Below, one piece after another: positions 9,316 through 17,245 of a stretch of DNA of 17,245 nucleotides. The stretch is from positions 1-17,245 of the forward strand of contig BRYA01001164.1 of NCBI GenBank assembly GCA_030267965.1. The letters run 5' to 3'. The stretch comes from Triparma columacea (taxonomy: Eukaryota; Sar; Bolidophyceae; Parmales; Triparmaceae). Position numbers and translations under genes: made by a program. How positions within the stretch are numbered: position 1 is the stretch's first letter; each line of letters starts with the position of its first letter. The notes beneath the pieces are model-generated. The model was not told where the DNA came from, did not search any database, and saw only the letters and a list, made by a program, of their open reading frames with translations.

Positions 9316-11246
9316 TCACCTCCATCCCCCGTTGACGTATTCTTGAAATCTCCTCCACTCCCTCTCGACCTCTTGGCTCATCCCCCCTCCCACTCTTCCC
9401 ATGACGTTCATTTTACCCACCGCGTCCCTCCTAGGTTCCTCCCCCCCGTAAACGTCCATAAGTCCCACCGCCACCCTATCCCTAACGTCCGTTCCTCCCC
9501 GTTCGTACGTGTCTAATAGGGCCTTCACGGCGTCCTCGTGGTGCTCGTCTCCCCTCCCCGCCAATGCCACTAGGAACTCGAGCGCCTCCTCCGGCTCGGC
9601 CCCCTCAACCGCTTTCCTCGCCCACTCCCTATCTATTGGTTCCATCACAATCTTAACGAAGGAGGTTGCCAGGCCGACTGTCGAGGGGCCTGAGAGGCCC
9701 CACCCGACGCGGTGGGACATGGCGGACCACATGGCGGTTACCTTGGACATGGAGATGGAGGGACCTCCGAGCTCGAAACATGCACCGAGAACGTCAAACA
9801 CCCTGTTGTGTGTTGTTTTTTTAACAGATTGTATGGGGAGGGTGGTGAGAGAGGAGGTCGGGGGTTAAGTTTCTTCATCCCTTGATAGTTTTCTCAAATC
9901 CCCCCCCTCTCCGCCCTCCCCCCCCCCCGTCCGTTTATAATATAGTGTCTCACCTGTCTCTGACATCTTCCTCCCCCTTCCCCCCTTCCTTCACCCCCGT
10001 TTCCACCAGTCCCCACATGACGTCAACGACTCCCCCGTCCTTCCACCACCTCCCCCCTTCCTCATCTTCGTCGTCCCCGCGTTCTCCCACCCCCTCCTCT
10101 CCCCCCGATCCTATCATAATGTTAAAGAGTACTTCGCATCCTAGGTTAACCGTGCCTACAATATCCTCCATATCCTTAAGTTCCCTCCTGAGCATATCCC
10201 TGCCCCCCTCAACGCTCTTGACGGCGGCCTTGAGACCCTGTTTTAAGGAGGCGTCCATGGACTTCTGACGGCGGGCTATGGAGATGGCGGACTCGTTCTT
10301 TGAGGTTACTGATTGGGACACACTACGCTCGAGGAGCTCGTCCTCGATCTAAGGTGTTTGTGGGGGGGGGAGGGGGGGGGGCAGATGGTTAGTTGAACGC
10401 TTATTTGTGTTGTATATAATGCTCCCCCCCCCATCCCCTTTGTTCCTCTTCCCCTTTCCTCCTTACCTCTTCCCTAGCTTTCCCTCTCGCAACTTCGACC
10501 CTATCCTTAAGTCCCTTCCACCTCTCCCCCCACTTGCACATAACCTCCAGCACACCCTGGATCATCCATTCCTCCCTCCCCCCCCCCATGTTAGTAAGCG
10601 CACCAATAGCGTGGAGCATCTCCCTATCCCCTCCAGATTTACCATCCCCCCCCCCACGAACCATGGCAACCTCCCGAGCCCTTGAGGCGCCCCTTTTATG
10701 TACCCCCCAAACCTCGCTACAGACATGTAGTAGTCTACCTGTACCTACTGATAGCGCCTTATTGACAAACCAGGGATCTAGGCAGGACACGTAGCCGTTC
10801 TCGACCCAGGTTGATAGTAGGTCCTCGTTACCACCGAACGATAGGACTGGTAGGTTGCCCTTGTTTATCCACTCCCCCAGTAGGTCTGAGGGGTTGGAGG
10901 ATGGGTTCAAGGTGATGTGGTTCCTGGTTAAGTTAAGGGCGATGCCACGAGAGAGATCCTGGACGACGGGGTCGGTGTGGGAGAGGAGCTTCCCTAAGGC
11001 GTCGAGGACGGGTAGGGTGAAGGGCTCCTTGGCTAGTTGGCTGGTTGAGGTTGAGGAAACGTGGGAGAGGTAGGAGAGGGTGGAGGTTAAGGCACTTAGG
11101 GGAGAGGTTGGGGAAAGGTTTGAAAGGATTGTGGGAGGGGTGGGAGAGGCGAGCGTTTGAGGAGGTGGAGGGAGGGTGGTTGGGGATTTGTTTGATTTAG
11201 GAGACTTTGAGGAGCCTCGCTTTGACTTCTTTTTTGCTTTAACCAT
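9316..11246 (-). CDS. HEAT/ARM-like repeat protein, possible symportin SYO1/HEATR3 homologue
   Basis: Three exons on the minus strand: 11246-10467 (260 codons), 10348-9954 and 9802-9316, joined by introns of 118 nt (GTAAGG...CCTTAG, with a CTAAC branch-like site and a C-rich tract) and 151 nt (GTGAGA...ACAACAG). Phases match (0 and 2), giving 553 residues. The N-terminus is basic (MVKAKKKSKRG), followed by a Ser/Pro/Thr-rich stretch and helical ARM/HEAT-like sequence around 45-190. Residues about 329-338 (LGCEVLFNIM) followed by an acidic patch at 351-359 (GDDEDEEGG) and a C-terminal WRRFQEYV segment recall SYO1/HEATR3, the co-importer of ribosomal proteins uL18 and uL5. That assignment rests on pattern only. 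The coding strand is C-rich at the 5' end and G-rich at the 3' end. It is divergent from ankyrin-MYND copy A. Confidence 0.75.
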
Positions 11247-11718
11247 CTAAATATTTGTTTGTTATTGATATATTGTGGGATGTATTTGGTGAATGGGGTA
11301 TAATGTGTGGTGATTGTAGTGTTGTAGTTTAGTGATATTGTAGATATATAGTTATTTAGTAGTATTAGAGTCACTTGTTTGAAGGGCGAGTGGTTGGGGT
11401 GGCTGGGATAACCCTATTATTTTGTTGCTGTGTACGTATGATGATATTTCAGTGTGTTAAATGGTGTTTGTGTGGATATTATAGTGAGAATATGTTATAA
11501 TATCGTTGATAATTGGGATATTTGGTGAAATTGTTTGGTAATCCTTCTTTTGTATTCTTCTTCCACAAAAGTCACTTTTCCTGGTGGACGAGAGAAGAAG
11601 GAATAACTTCTTCACTTCTGCCTAAGTGGAGTAGCTTGAAAGGCTCTGTTGATCACATTCGCATCGTAATTTCCCGCTATAAACTTACACTTGGACTAGG
11701 TTCGCTAACTGCTCAAAA
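11247..11718. promoter_or_regulatory. Divergent intergenic promoter region
   Basis: A 472-bp T/G-rich (+ strand) region between two divergently transcribed genes. From about 11610 to the ATG at 11719 it shares a conserved block with the regions upstream of copies B and C. The remainder shows no gene or clear repeat. Confidence 0.55.
11678..11683 (+). promoter_or_regulatory. TATA-like box of ankyrin-MYND copy A
   Basis: TATAAA in the conserved context CCCGCTATAAACTTACA, starting 41 nt before the ATG. The same block precedes copies B (13223) and C (14313), while the surrounding sequence carries substitutions and small indels. I cannot see a transcription start. Confidence 0.45.
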
Positions 11719-12961
11719 ATGGAATCACAATCAGAGGTACGATCGTCACACAATTCATCAGAGACCACAAATGTGACAGTATATAGTATGTGCGATTTGA
11801 CAGAGGGTCAGCAGTTGTGCTGCAACTGGGCTCGTGACCAAGACTGGGATCGCATCAAGGGGTATGCCAAGGAACATGGTCCTGAGGTTTTGTTCGGAGT
11901 TTATTCAAGAGTTGTTGATGGTGAATTGAAGGTAGGTTCAGTCCTCTCACTCGCCTCTCAATACGGTAATGTTGAGATGGTCAAGTTTACCTTAGAGGCC
12001 GGTTTCGACAACAAGGAAGCCATGTACGTTGCCGCAGATGTGTCAATGAAGAGTAGTGACAATTCAACAATCCTGAGATTGCTCTTAGAACATGGACTTG
12101 ACAAACGTATAATCATCTAGTATTATGATCCGATTCTTTCTCTCTTTCTCTCCGATTGATTAGATCCTATCTGACTATACTCGACAAAGACATGGACTTG
12201 ACCCTAATATGGACCTACAAGTCGAAGGATTGGTGGAAAGGTTTACCAATCTTTTGGTGTCTGCTGCTGAAAGGGGACGCATTGATCAGGCCATAGCACT
12301 TCTTGATCATGGAGCAAATGTGAACAAGACAGCGGTTAATTCTGATGGAGATGTTGTTTCACCACTTACTTGTACTATGGGTTATGGAGCACAGGACATA
12401 AGCAGGCTGTTTCTCACGCGCGGTGCTATTCCAACCACCAACGACGTGGATAATGTGTTTAGACATTGCCTCCAGGCGTGCAAAGGAGAACACCGTGGGC
12501 TTAGTAGAGATGCCGCAATAAAGATGTTCGCAACATTTCTTCATCTCGGAAAGCCCGATTCCGACGTAGTTCGAGACAAATTCAAGTTATGCCCTCCTTC
12601 CTATCGCGATCCTACAATCGCCAACATCACGAAACAGTACCTTCAAGGCCGTCCCTTCTGCTGCGAGGTTTGCGAGGCTCTTACAGCCAAGGAGCGTGAC
12701 AAGCTCCATATGTGTCCCTGCCGCAACGTCGCCTACTGCTCTCGGTCGTGCCAGCTCAAGCACTGGAAGAAGCACAAGGTGCTGTGCACGGGACCGCTGA
12801 ACGAAAAAGGGGAGAGTGAGGCGATGGTCAAGAAAAGATCAAAGACAGGGAAGGGAGCGGCGGCGGGAGGAGTGGATGTGGGAGTAGCGGAAGGAGCAGT
12901 TGCGACGGGGAAGAATGGCAAGAAGGGGAAGAAGGGCAAGAGTAAGGGTAAGAAGAAGTGA
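11719..12961 (+). CDS. Ankyrin-repeat MYND zinc-finger protein, copy A (interrupted)
   Basis: Paralogue of the intact copy C (14347-15528). The first open frame (11719-12120) matches the N-terminus and first ankyrin-like repeats. The second (from ATG 12209 to 12961) carries the remaining repeats, the MYND finger (CEVC...CPC...YCSRSCQLKHW..H..C) and the Lys/Gly-rich basic tail. They are separated by a 100-bp insertion (about 12103-12202) that shifts the frame. Reading straight through is impossible. A GT-AG intron 12107-12221 (115 nt, phase 1) would restore one frame of 375 residues, replacing a PNMDLQV segment by a single Lys. Without such splicing this is a pseudogene or two fragments. MYND fingers bind Pro-rich partner peptides and ankyrin repeats bind proteins. 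Partners are unknown. Confidence 0.65.
12090..12202. other. 100-bp insertion flanked by a 13-bp direct repeat
   Basis: The 13-mer ACATGGACTTGAC occurs at 12090-12102 and 12190-12202. The intact paralogue has a single related site (about 14724-14736, two mismatches), so 87 bp of new sequence plus one repeat copy was gained. The inserted DNA has a GT at 12107, a long pyrimidine tract (12132-12152), TTAG at 12160-12163 and a CTGAC motif at 12171. The structure resembles insertion with target-site duplication, as in intron-generating (introner) elements. Confidence 0.7.
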
Positions 12962-13256
12962 ACGAAGCAATACAGTAATGCGGCGGCTATAAGCAATTAT
13001 TCAGAATTCTATGTACATCAAATTGCTTATTTTTTATTGCGATTAGCGTGAGAATGAACAATTTCATATTTCTCCTTCTAATTTTGTCCCTCAATTTCGA
13101 CTCCTGCTTCCAAGAGCAACTTTCTTAGAGGTGGACTCCAATATTAGCACCTACACGACACTTCTGCCTACGTAGAGCACTTTCAAGGTTTTTTGGATCA
13201 CTTTCACATCGTAATTTCCCGCTATAAACTTACATTCGGGATAGGTTCGCTCAAAA
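12962..13256. repeat. Duplicated intergenic region between copies A and B
   Basis: From AATACAGTAATGCGGCGGCT (about 12971) to the next ATG this 290-bp region is nearly identical to 14067-14346, with scattered substitutions and small indels. It comprises the 3' flank of one gene and the promoter of the next, which marks tandem unequal duplication. Confidence 0.85.
13223..13228 (+). promoter_or_regulatory. TATA-like box of copy B
   Basis: TATAAA in the conserved CCCGCTATAAACTTACA context, 34 nt upstream of the ATG at 13257. It shows that the F-box gene uses the promoter of the ankyrin-MYND family. Confidence 0.45.
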
Positions 13257-13977
13257 ATGGCATCACAATCAGAGGTACGAAAAAGGGGAGAGTGAGGCTC
13301 CATCACAGGCTCCAACTCTCGCACCATCACAGGCTCCAACTCTCGCGCCATCACAGGCTCCAACTCTCGCACCATTACAGGCTCTCGCACCATCACTGGC
13401 TCCAACTCTCGCACCCCTCGCCGGGCTCCCCATCAACTGCCTGCGCTACATCGCGTCCTTCCTGCCCGTGGCCTCGGCGCTGTCGCTCTCTGCGACTTGC
13501 AAGCCCTTCAACGCGGCGCTCACGGACCGCCGCACGCTGGAGCTTCTCGTGGCCGGGGATCTGGACAACTACGCAGTCTCGACCGAGGGCGAGGAAGCGG
13601 TGGAGCCGAAGCTGTTCTACCGCAAGCACGCGAAGATCAAGCGCAACTACCAGCGCGCGGAGCAGGCGTACACGTGGTGGGGCGAGGGCAAATACGGGGC
13701 GTACGAGCCCGGATTCTGTGATGATTGGGAGGAGGAGGAGGCACTGGAGAAGATAGTGCACAGGTTCAGGGAGGACGGTGGCATCTTTCTGTTTGAGGAT
13801 GGGAGAGCTATGCACCCGGATGAGGTGGGCTGCTGCTGTACCATGGCCGCCGACTTGCCCTGCTTCGGCGGTTGCTGCTTCGAATGCTATTACTACTACC
13901 ACCCGTGGCCCAAGAGCATGCTCGGCCCGTGCGGCGCCGACCTCAGACAGCTCGAGGACATCCTGCGCGCCCACTAG
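13257..13977 (+). CDS. Chimeric F-box protein on an ankyrin-MYND gene frame, copy B
   Basis: The 5' flank, ATG and first six codons (MASQSE) are those of the ankyrin-MYND family. The ATG frame stops at 13293-13295, while the F-box frame has no ATG upstream of the F-box. A GT (13275) directly after GAG and AG sites at 13308, 13332 and 13356 would all join the frames in phase. With the 58-nt intron 13275-13332 the protein has 220 residues. It begins with APSQAPTL octapeptide repeats, then an F-box (LPINCLRYIASFLP...LSATCKPFNAAL, about 13426-13518), then an unrecognised Cys/Tyr/Trp-rich C-terminus to the TAG at 13977. F-box proteins recruit substrates to SCF ubiquitin ligases through SKP1. The body is GC-rich compared with its neighbours. 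Splicing is inferred. Confidence 0.65.
13297..13422 (+). repeat. 24-bp coding tandem repeat (APSQAPTL)
   Basis: Units at 13309-13332, 13333-13356 and 13357-13380, with a half unit before (13297-13308) and two degenerate units after (13381-13398, six bases shorter, and 13399-13422). In the F-box frame the repeat encodes Ala/Pro/Ser/Gln/Thr/Leu octapeptides. Each full unit ends in CATCACAG or CATTACAG, a potential splice acceptor in the same phase. Confidence 0.85.
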
Positions 13978-14007
13978 CCTCGCGCCCACTGATCCGCCCT
14001 CACTCCG

Positions 14008-14346
14008 TGGTCAAGAAAAGATCAAAGACAGGGAAGGGAGCGGCGGCGGGAGAAGTGAATGAAACAATACAGTAATGCGGCGGCTATAAGTAATTTTTCA
14101 GAATTCTATGTACATCAAATTGCTTATTTTTAATTGCGATTGCGATAGCGTGAGAATGAACAATTTCATATTTCTCCAACTAATTTTGTCCATCTCTGCT
14201 TCAAGCAAACTTTCTCAGAGGAGGACTCCAATATTAGCACCTACACGACACTTCTGCCTAAGTGGAGTAGCTTGAAAGGCTTTGTTGATAAGTTTCACAT
14301 CGTAACTTCCGCTATAAACTTACACTTGGGGTAGGTTCGCTCAAAT
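14008..14346. repeat. Remnant 3' end of an ankyrin-MYND gene plus duplicated intergenic region
   Basis: Just after the F-box stop, 14008-14050 repeats the end of the ankyrin-MYND reading frame (TGGTCAAGAAAAGATC through the GGCGGCGGGAG run), matching 12825-12870. It is followed by the same 3' flank and promoter as 12962-13256. This piece is no longer translated from copy B and marks the right junction of the F-box replacement. Confidence 0.8.
14313..14318 (+). promoter_or_regulatory. TATA-like box of ankyrin-MYND copy C
   Basis: TATAAA in the conserved context CCGCTATAAACTTACAC, 34 nt upstream of the ATG at 14347. The spacing matches copy B. Confidence 0.45.
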
Positions 14347-15528
14347 ATGGACTCTCAATCAGAGGTACAATCGTCACACAATTCATCAGAGACCACAAAT
14401 GTGACACACACAGTATCTAGTTTGGACGATTTAACAGACGGTCAGCAGTTGTGCTACAAGTGGGCTGCTGAACAAGACTGGGATCGCATCAAGGGGTATG
14501 CCATTGAACATGGTCCTGAGGTTTTGTTCGGAGTTTATTCAAGAGTTGTTGATGGCGAATTGAAGGTAGGTTCAGTCCTCACACACGCCTCTCAATACGG
14601 TAATGTTGAGATGGTCAAGTTTACCTTAGAGGCCGGTTTCGACAACAAGGAAGCCATGTACTCGGCCGCAAGTATATCAATGCAGAATAGTGACAATTCA
14701 ACAATCTTGAGATTGGTCTTAGAACATGGATTTGACCCCAACATGGACCTCCGAGTCGAATTTTCGGTGGAACACTCTTCCAACCTTTTGATACTTGCTG
14801 CTGAAACGGGACACATTGATCATGCCATGGCTCTTCTCGATCATGGAGCAAATGTGAACAAGACAGTGCTTTCCCCTAGTGGACCAGTTCTTTCACCACT
14901 TTTTTTTACTGTCAATTTTGGAGCACACGACATATGCAGGCTGTTTTTCGCGCGCGGTGCTATTCCAACCACCAACGATGTGCTTTATGTGTTTCGCGTC
15001 TGCCTCAAAGCGTGCAAAGGAGAACACCCTACCCTTAGTAGAGATGTCGCAATAAAGATGTTCACAACATTTCTTCATCTCGGAAAGCCCGATTCCGACG
15101 TAGTACGAGATATATTCAATTCATGCCCTCCTTCCAGAAGAGATCCTACAATCGGCAACATCACGAAACATTACCTTCAAGGCCGTCCCTTCTGCTGCTT
15201 CGTTTGTGAGGCTCTAACTGCCAAGTCCCGCGACAAGCTCCTAATGTGTCCCTGTCGCAACGTCGCCTACTGCTCAAAGGATTGCCAGCTCAAGCACTGG
15301 AAGAAGCACAAGGTTCTATGCACGGGACCGCTGAACGAAAAAGGGGAGAGTGAGGCGATGGTCAAGAAAAGATCCAAGACAGGGAAGGGAGCGGCGGCGG
15401 GAGCAACGGTGGTGGGAGTAGCGGATGTGGAAGTAGCGGATGGTGGATTAGCGGAAGGAGCAGTTGCGACGGGTAAGAATAGCAAGAAGGGCAAGAAGGG
15501 GAAGAAGGGCAGGGGTAAGAAGAAGTGA
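14347..15528 (+). CDS. Ankyrin-repeat MYND zinc-finger protein, copy C (intact)
   Basis: A single open frame of 393 residues from an ATG in the same context as copies A and B. A Ser-rich N-terminus is followed by about four ankyrin-like repeats (residues about 70-215; for example HASQYGNVEMVKFTLEAG and LAAETGHIDHAMALLDHGAN), then a MYND finger at about 284-325 with Cys284, Cys287, the CPC pair, YCSKDCQLKHW, a late His and the last Cys325. The CPC spacing (one residue between the cysteines) is tighter than the usual CxxC. The C-terminus is Gly/Ala-rich and ends in a Lys/Gly basic tail, a possible nuclear or nucleolar signal. The family's role is protein binding; I cannot name a specific function. 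It is very similar to copy A, which identifies the break there. Confidence 0.9.
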   Translation: MDSQSEVQSSHNSSETTNVTHTVSSLDDLTDGQQLCYKWAAEQDWDRIKGYAIEHGPEVLFGVYSRVVDGELKVGSVLTHASQYGNVEMVKFTLEAGFDNKEAMYSAASISMQNSDNSTILRLVLEHGFDPNMDLRVEFSVEHSSNLLILAAETGHIDHAMALLDHGANVNKTVLSPSGPVLSPLFFTVNFGAHDICRLFFARGAIPTTNDVLYVFRVCLKACKGEHPTLSRDVAIKMFTTFLHLGKPDSDVVRDIFNSCPPSRRDPTIGNITKHYLQGRPFCCFVCEALTAKSRDKLLMCPCRNVAYCSKDCQLKHWKKHKVLCTGPLNEKGESEAMVKKRSKTGKGAAAGATVVGVADVEVADGGLAEGAVATGKNSKKGKKGKKGRGKKK

Positions 15529-15818
15529 ATGAAACGTGGAAACAAAAACACAGAATTTATGAAGATCGTACTCTATTTGGCCCTTTGGATGGAGTGAAAA
15601 TCACGTGTAAAGAAAAGAAAGAAAAGAAGGGAGGGCAAAAAAGGAGAGATGAATGGAGTGAGGAGTGACATACTTCTGGCCATTTTATTTGCGGAAAGTG
15701 ATCAAAAAGCGTGATTAAAGCGTTATCAAAGCTTTATTAAGGGTTAATATCCTCCATACAGCCATTCTACGCATACGTATAGTACTGTATAGCTTAATAG
15801 AGGCGTAGAAGGGTGAAA
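15529..15818. promoter_or_regulatory. Intergenic and promoter region of the prenyltransferase gene
   Basis: AT-rich and unrelated to the downstream flanks of copies A and B: similarity ends about 8 nt after the stop of copy C. It contains the palindrome ATACGTAT at 15773 and short AAAGCGTTAT/AAAGCTTTAT repeats near 15720. I see no clear TATA box and no gene. Confidence 0.4.
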
Positions 15819-17245
15819 ATGTTGAGCAAGGTGCAACTCATTGTCGTCCTTACCATCAGCATTATTACTATTAATAAGAGCTATGGAGTGAATGGATTGT
15901 GCACGTCTGGATTGAGTACTGGCAGATTAGGTGGTGGATTAAGTAGTGGCGTACATAACACAATTCAAAATAAAATATCCCCAAAAAGTAGCCTGAGGAA
16001 CCCGAGCAAAATCACAACGACACAAACAACACAATTTGGACGCACAACAAGCACATTAGCAAGCACGTTAGCAAGTACATCAGCGAGCACATTGAGAAAT
16101 AGGAGAAATAGGAGAAAGAGGTGAGATATTCCCAGCTAACCCTATAACTATTTGCTCCCTCAAATCATACTTACCCCTTACCACCTTCTCTCTGCCCCAC
16201 ATAGTCTCCTCATCCTCCACGCAACGGCTCTCCCTCCACCCGTCACAAACTCTACCTCCTCCTCCTCCTCCTCTACCCCCCTCCCCCCCTCCCCTCTCCC
16301 CCCCCCCTCCCCCCCCCTCCACCCCTTCCTCAATCTCCTTCGCTCCACCTTCTCCTTCACCCGTCCCCACACCCTCTACGGTTCCCTCCTAGCCGTCCCC
16401 TCCGTCTACCTCTTCACCTCCCTCCCTCTCCCCTCCTCCCCCTCCCTCCCCTTCGCTCTAAAGGCGATCGCTGCCGCGCTTCTACCGTCCCTTGCCGCGA
16501 ACGTATACATAACAGGACTGAACCAGATAACCGACGTCGAGATCGACCGTATAAACAAGCCCTACCTCCCTCTCCCCTCCTCTCTCCTATCTCTCCGCGC
16601 CGCCACGTCAATAACCCTCCTCTCACTTCTCCTATCCCTAACCCCCCTCCTATACCCGATCTACCTCCCCACCCTAACGTCACCGTACCTCCTACCGACC
16701 CTAATATTCCCCTTAATAATGGGCACACTATACTCCCTCCCGCCGTTCCGTTTAAAGCGTTCCCCCCTCCTCGCAATGACACTTATATCACTAACCCGAG
16801 GCCCTTGTATAATCGCGGGCTTCCACCTACACTTCCTGGACGTTGTTTTAAGGTCGATAATACCACCTTTACCATCACCATCCCTCCTCACTGCACTTAC
16901 ACGAGTACTACCACAAGTAACGTATGGTTTGATAATGGGTTGTTTAATCGCCTTCCTAAAAGACGCGCCTGACGTGCAGGGGGATAAGGAGGTCGGGGGG
17001 TATAGGACTTACGCGCAGGTCATTGGGAAGGGTAGGGTTATGAGGTTCGGTGTAGCAGGGGTTGCTTTTACTCATGCTGTAGCGGGGGGGGGGATGGTCG
17101 CGAAAATAATTTGGGGAGGGGGAGGGGGGGGGTTTAAAGGGGTAGGGACGGCGGCGGCTTTTGGAGGGATGGCGGGGTGGATATGGAGGAGGTATAAAAA
17201 TAAGGAGGGGGAGGGGAAGGAGTATGGGGTTTATATGGACTGCTG
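15819..17245 (+). CDS. Plastid homogentisate prenyltransferase (UbiA family), 3' end outside window
   Basis: Exon 1 is 15819-16120 and exon 2 runs from 16205 to beyond the window. The 84-nt intron (GTGAGA...CACATAG, phase 2, with CTAAC at 16136 and a pyrimidine tract) removes an in-frame TGA. The N-terminus has a hydrophobic signal peptide (about residues 4-24), then a Ser/Thr/Arg- and Pro-rich stretch, as in bipartite targeting to complex plastids. The UbiA core starts at about 155 with FSFTRPHTLYGS. The first prenyl-diphosphate/Mg site is NQITDVEIDRINKPYLPL (Asn207, Asp211, Asp215). The second is KDAPDVQGD (Asp354, Asp357, Asp361). The NKPYLPL segment is typical of homogentisate phytyl- or solanesyltransferases, which prenylate homogentisate for tocopherol or plastoquinone synthesis. 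I cannot separate these two. By comparison with the family only about 20-30 residues are missing. The sense strand turns from C-rich to G-rich near 16970. Confidence 0.9.

Noticed and set aside
9034..10794. Several + strand open frames rich in Pro and Ser (9034-9516, 9882-10268, 10407-10685 and others)
   Set aside because: They are shadows of the minus-strand SYO1-like exons in pyrimidine-rich sequence; the minus-strand exons join in phase with good splice sites.
11096..11374. Minus-strand open frame overlapping the SYO1-like start
   Set aside because: It is in a different frame, low-complexity Thr/Asn/Ile in its upstream half, with no domain.
12107..12163. 57-nt intron within the copy A insertion (GT 12107 to TTAG 12163)
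   Set aside because: Splicing there puts a TGA four codons downstream, so it does not restore the reading frame.
13393..13989. 198-residue minus-strand open frame opposite the F-box gene
   Set aside because: Long antisense frames are expected in GC-rich coding DNA; the + strand carries the recognisable F-box.

Overview
The window is the left end of a eukaryotic nuclear chromosome. It opens with 11 CCCTAA telomere repeats, followed by about 0.9 kb of repetitive subtelomere and then protein-coding genes with GT-AG introns. The rightmost gene is a plastid-type homogentisate prenyltransferase whose N-terminus looks like a signal peptide followed by a Ser/Thr/Arg-rich transit region. Together with START-domain and ankyrin-MYND proteins, this suggests a photosynthetic stramenopile-like alga (for example a bolidophyte, Parmales/Triparma type). 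The lineage is an inference; the telomere, introns and protein families are read from the sequence.

Layout. 1-68 telomere; 69-983 subtelomere that is almost free of G on the + strand; 8668-1000 (minus) a giant START plus multi-pass membrane protein gene. I predict that gene begins with a short exon followed by five 33-nt micro-exons before its 6.1-kb last exon. Two of its introns carry GC-rich cassettes with 24-bp repeats. 8669-9315 has no supported gene. 11246-9316 (minus) is a three-exon gene for a 553-residue protein that I tentatively place with the symportin SYO1/HEATR3 family. 11719-15528 (+) is a tandem family derived from one ankyrin-MYND gene. Copy A is interrupted by a 100-bp insertion with a 13-bp direct repeat. 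Copy B has lost its ankyrin-MYND body and carries an F-box coding cassette instead. Copy C is intact. 15819 to the window end (+) is the prenyltransferase, with one 84-bp intron; its 3' end lies outside the window.

The genes do not form a pathway. The theme is rapid subtelomeric evolution: internal gene duplication (START x2, membrane module x2), exon-intron unit duplication (micro-exons), whole-gene tandem duplication (A, B, C), domain replacement (B) and possible intron gain (A). The two GC-rich genes (SYO1-like and prenyltransferase) also share an odd composition: the sense strand is C-rich in the 5' part and G-rich in the 3' part.
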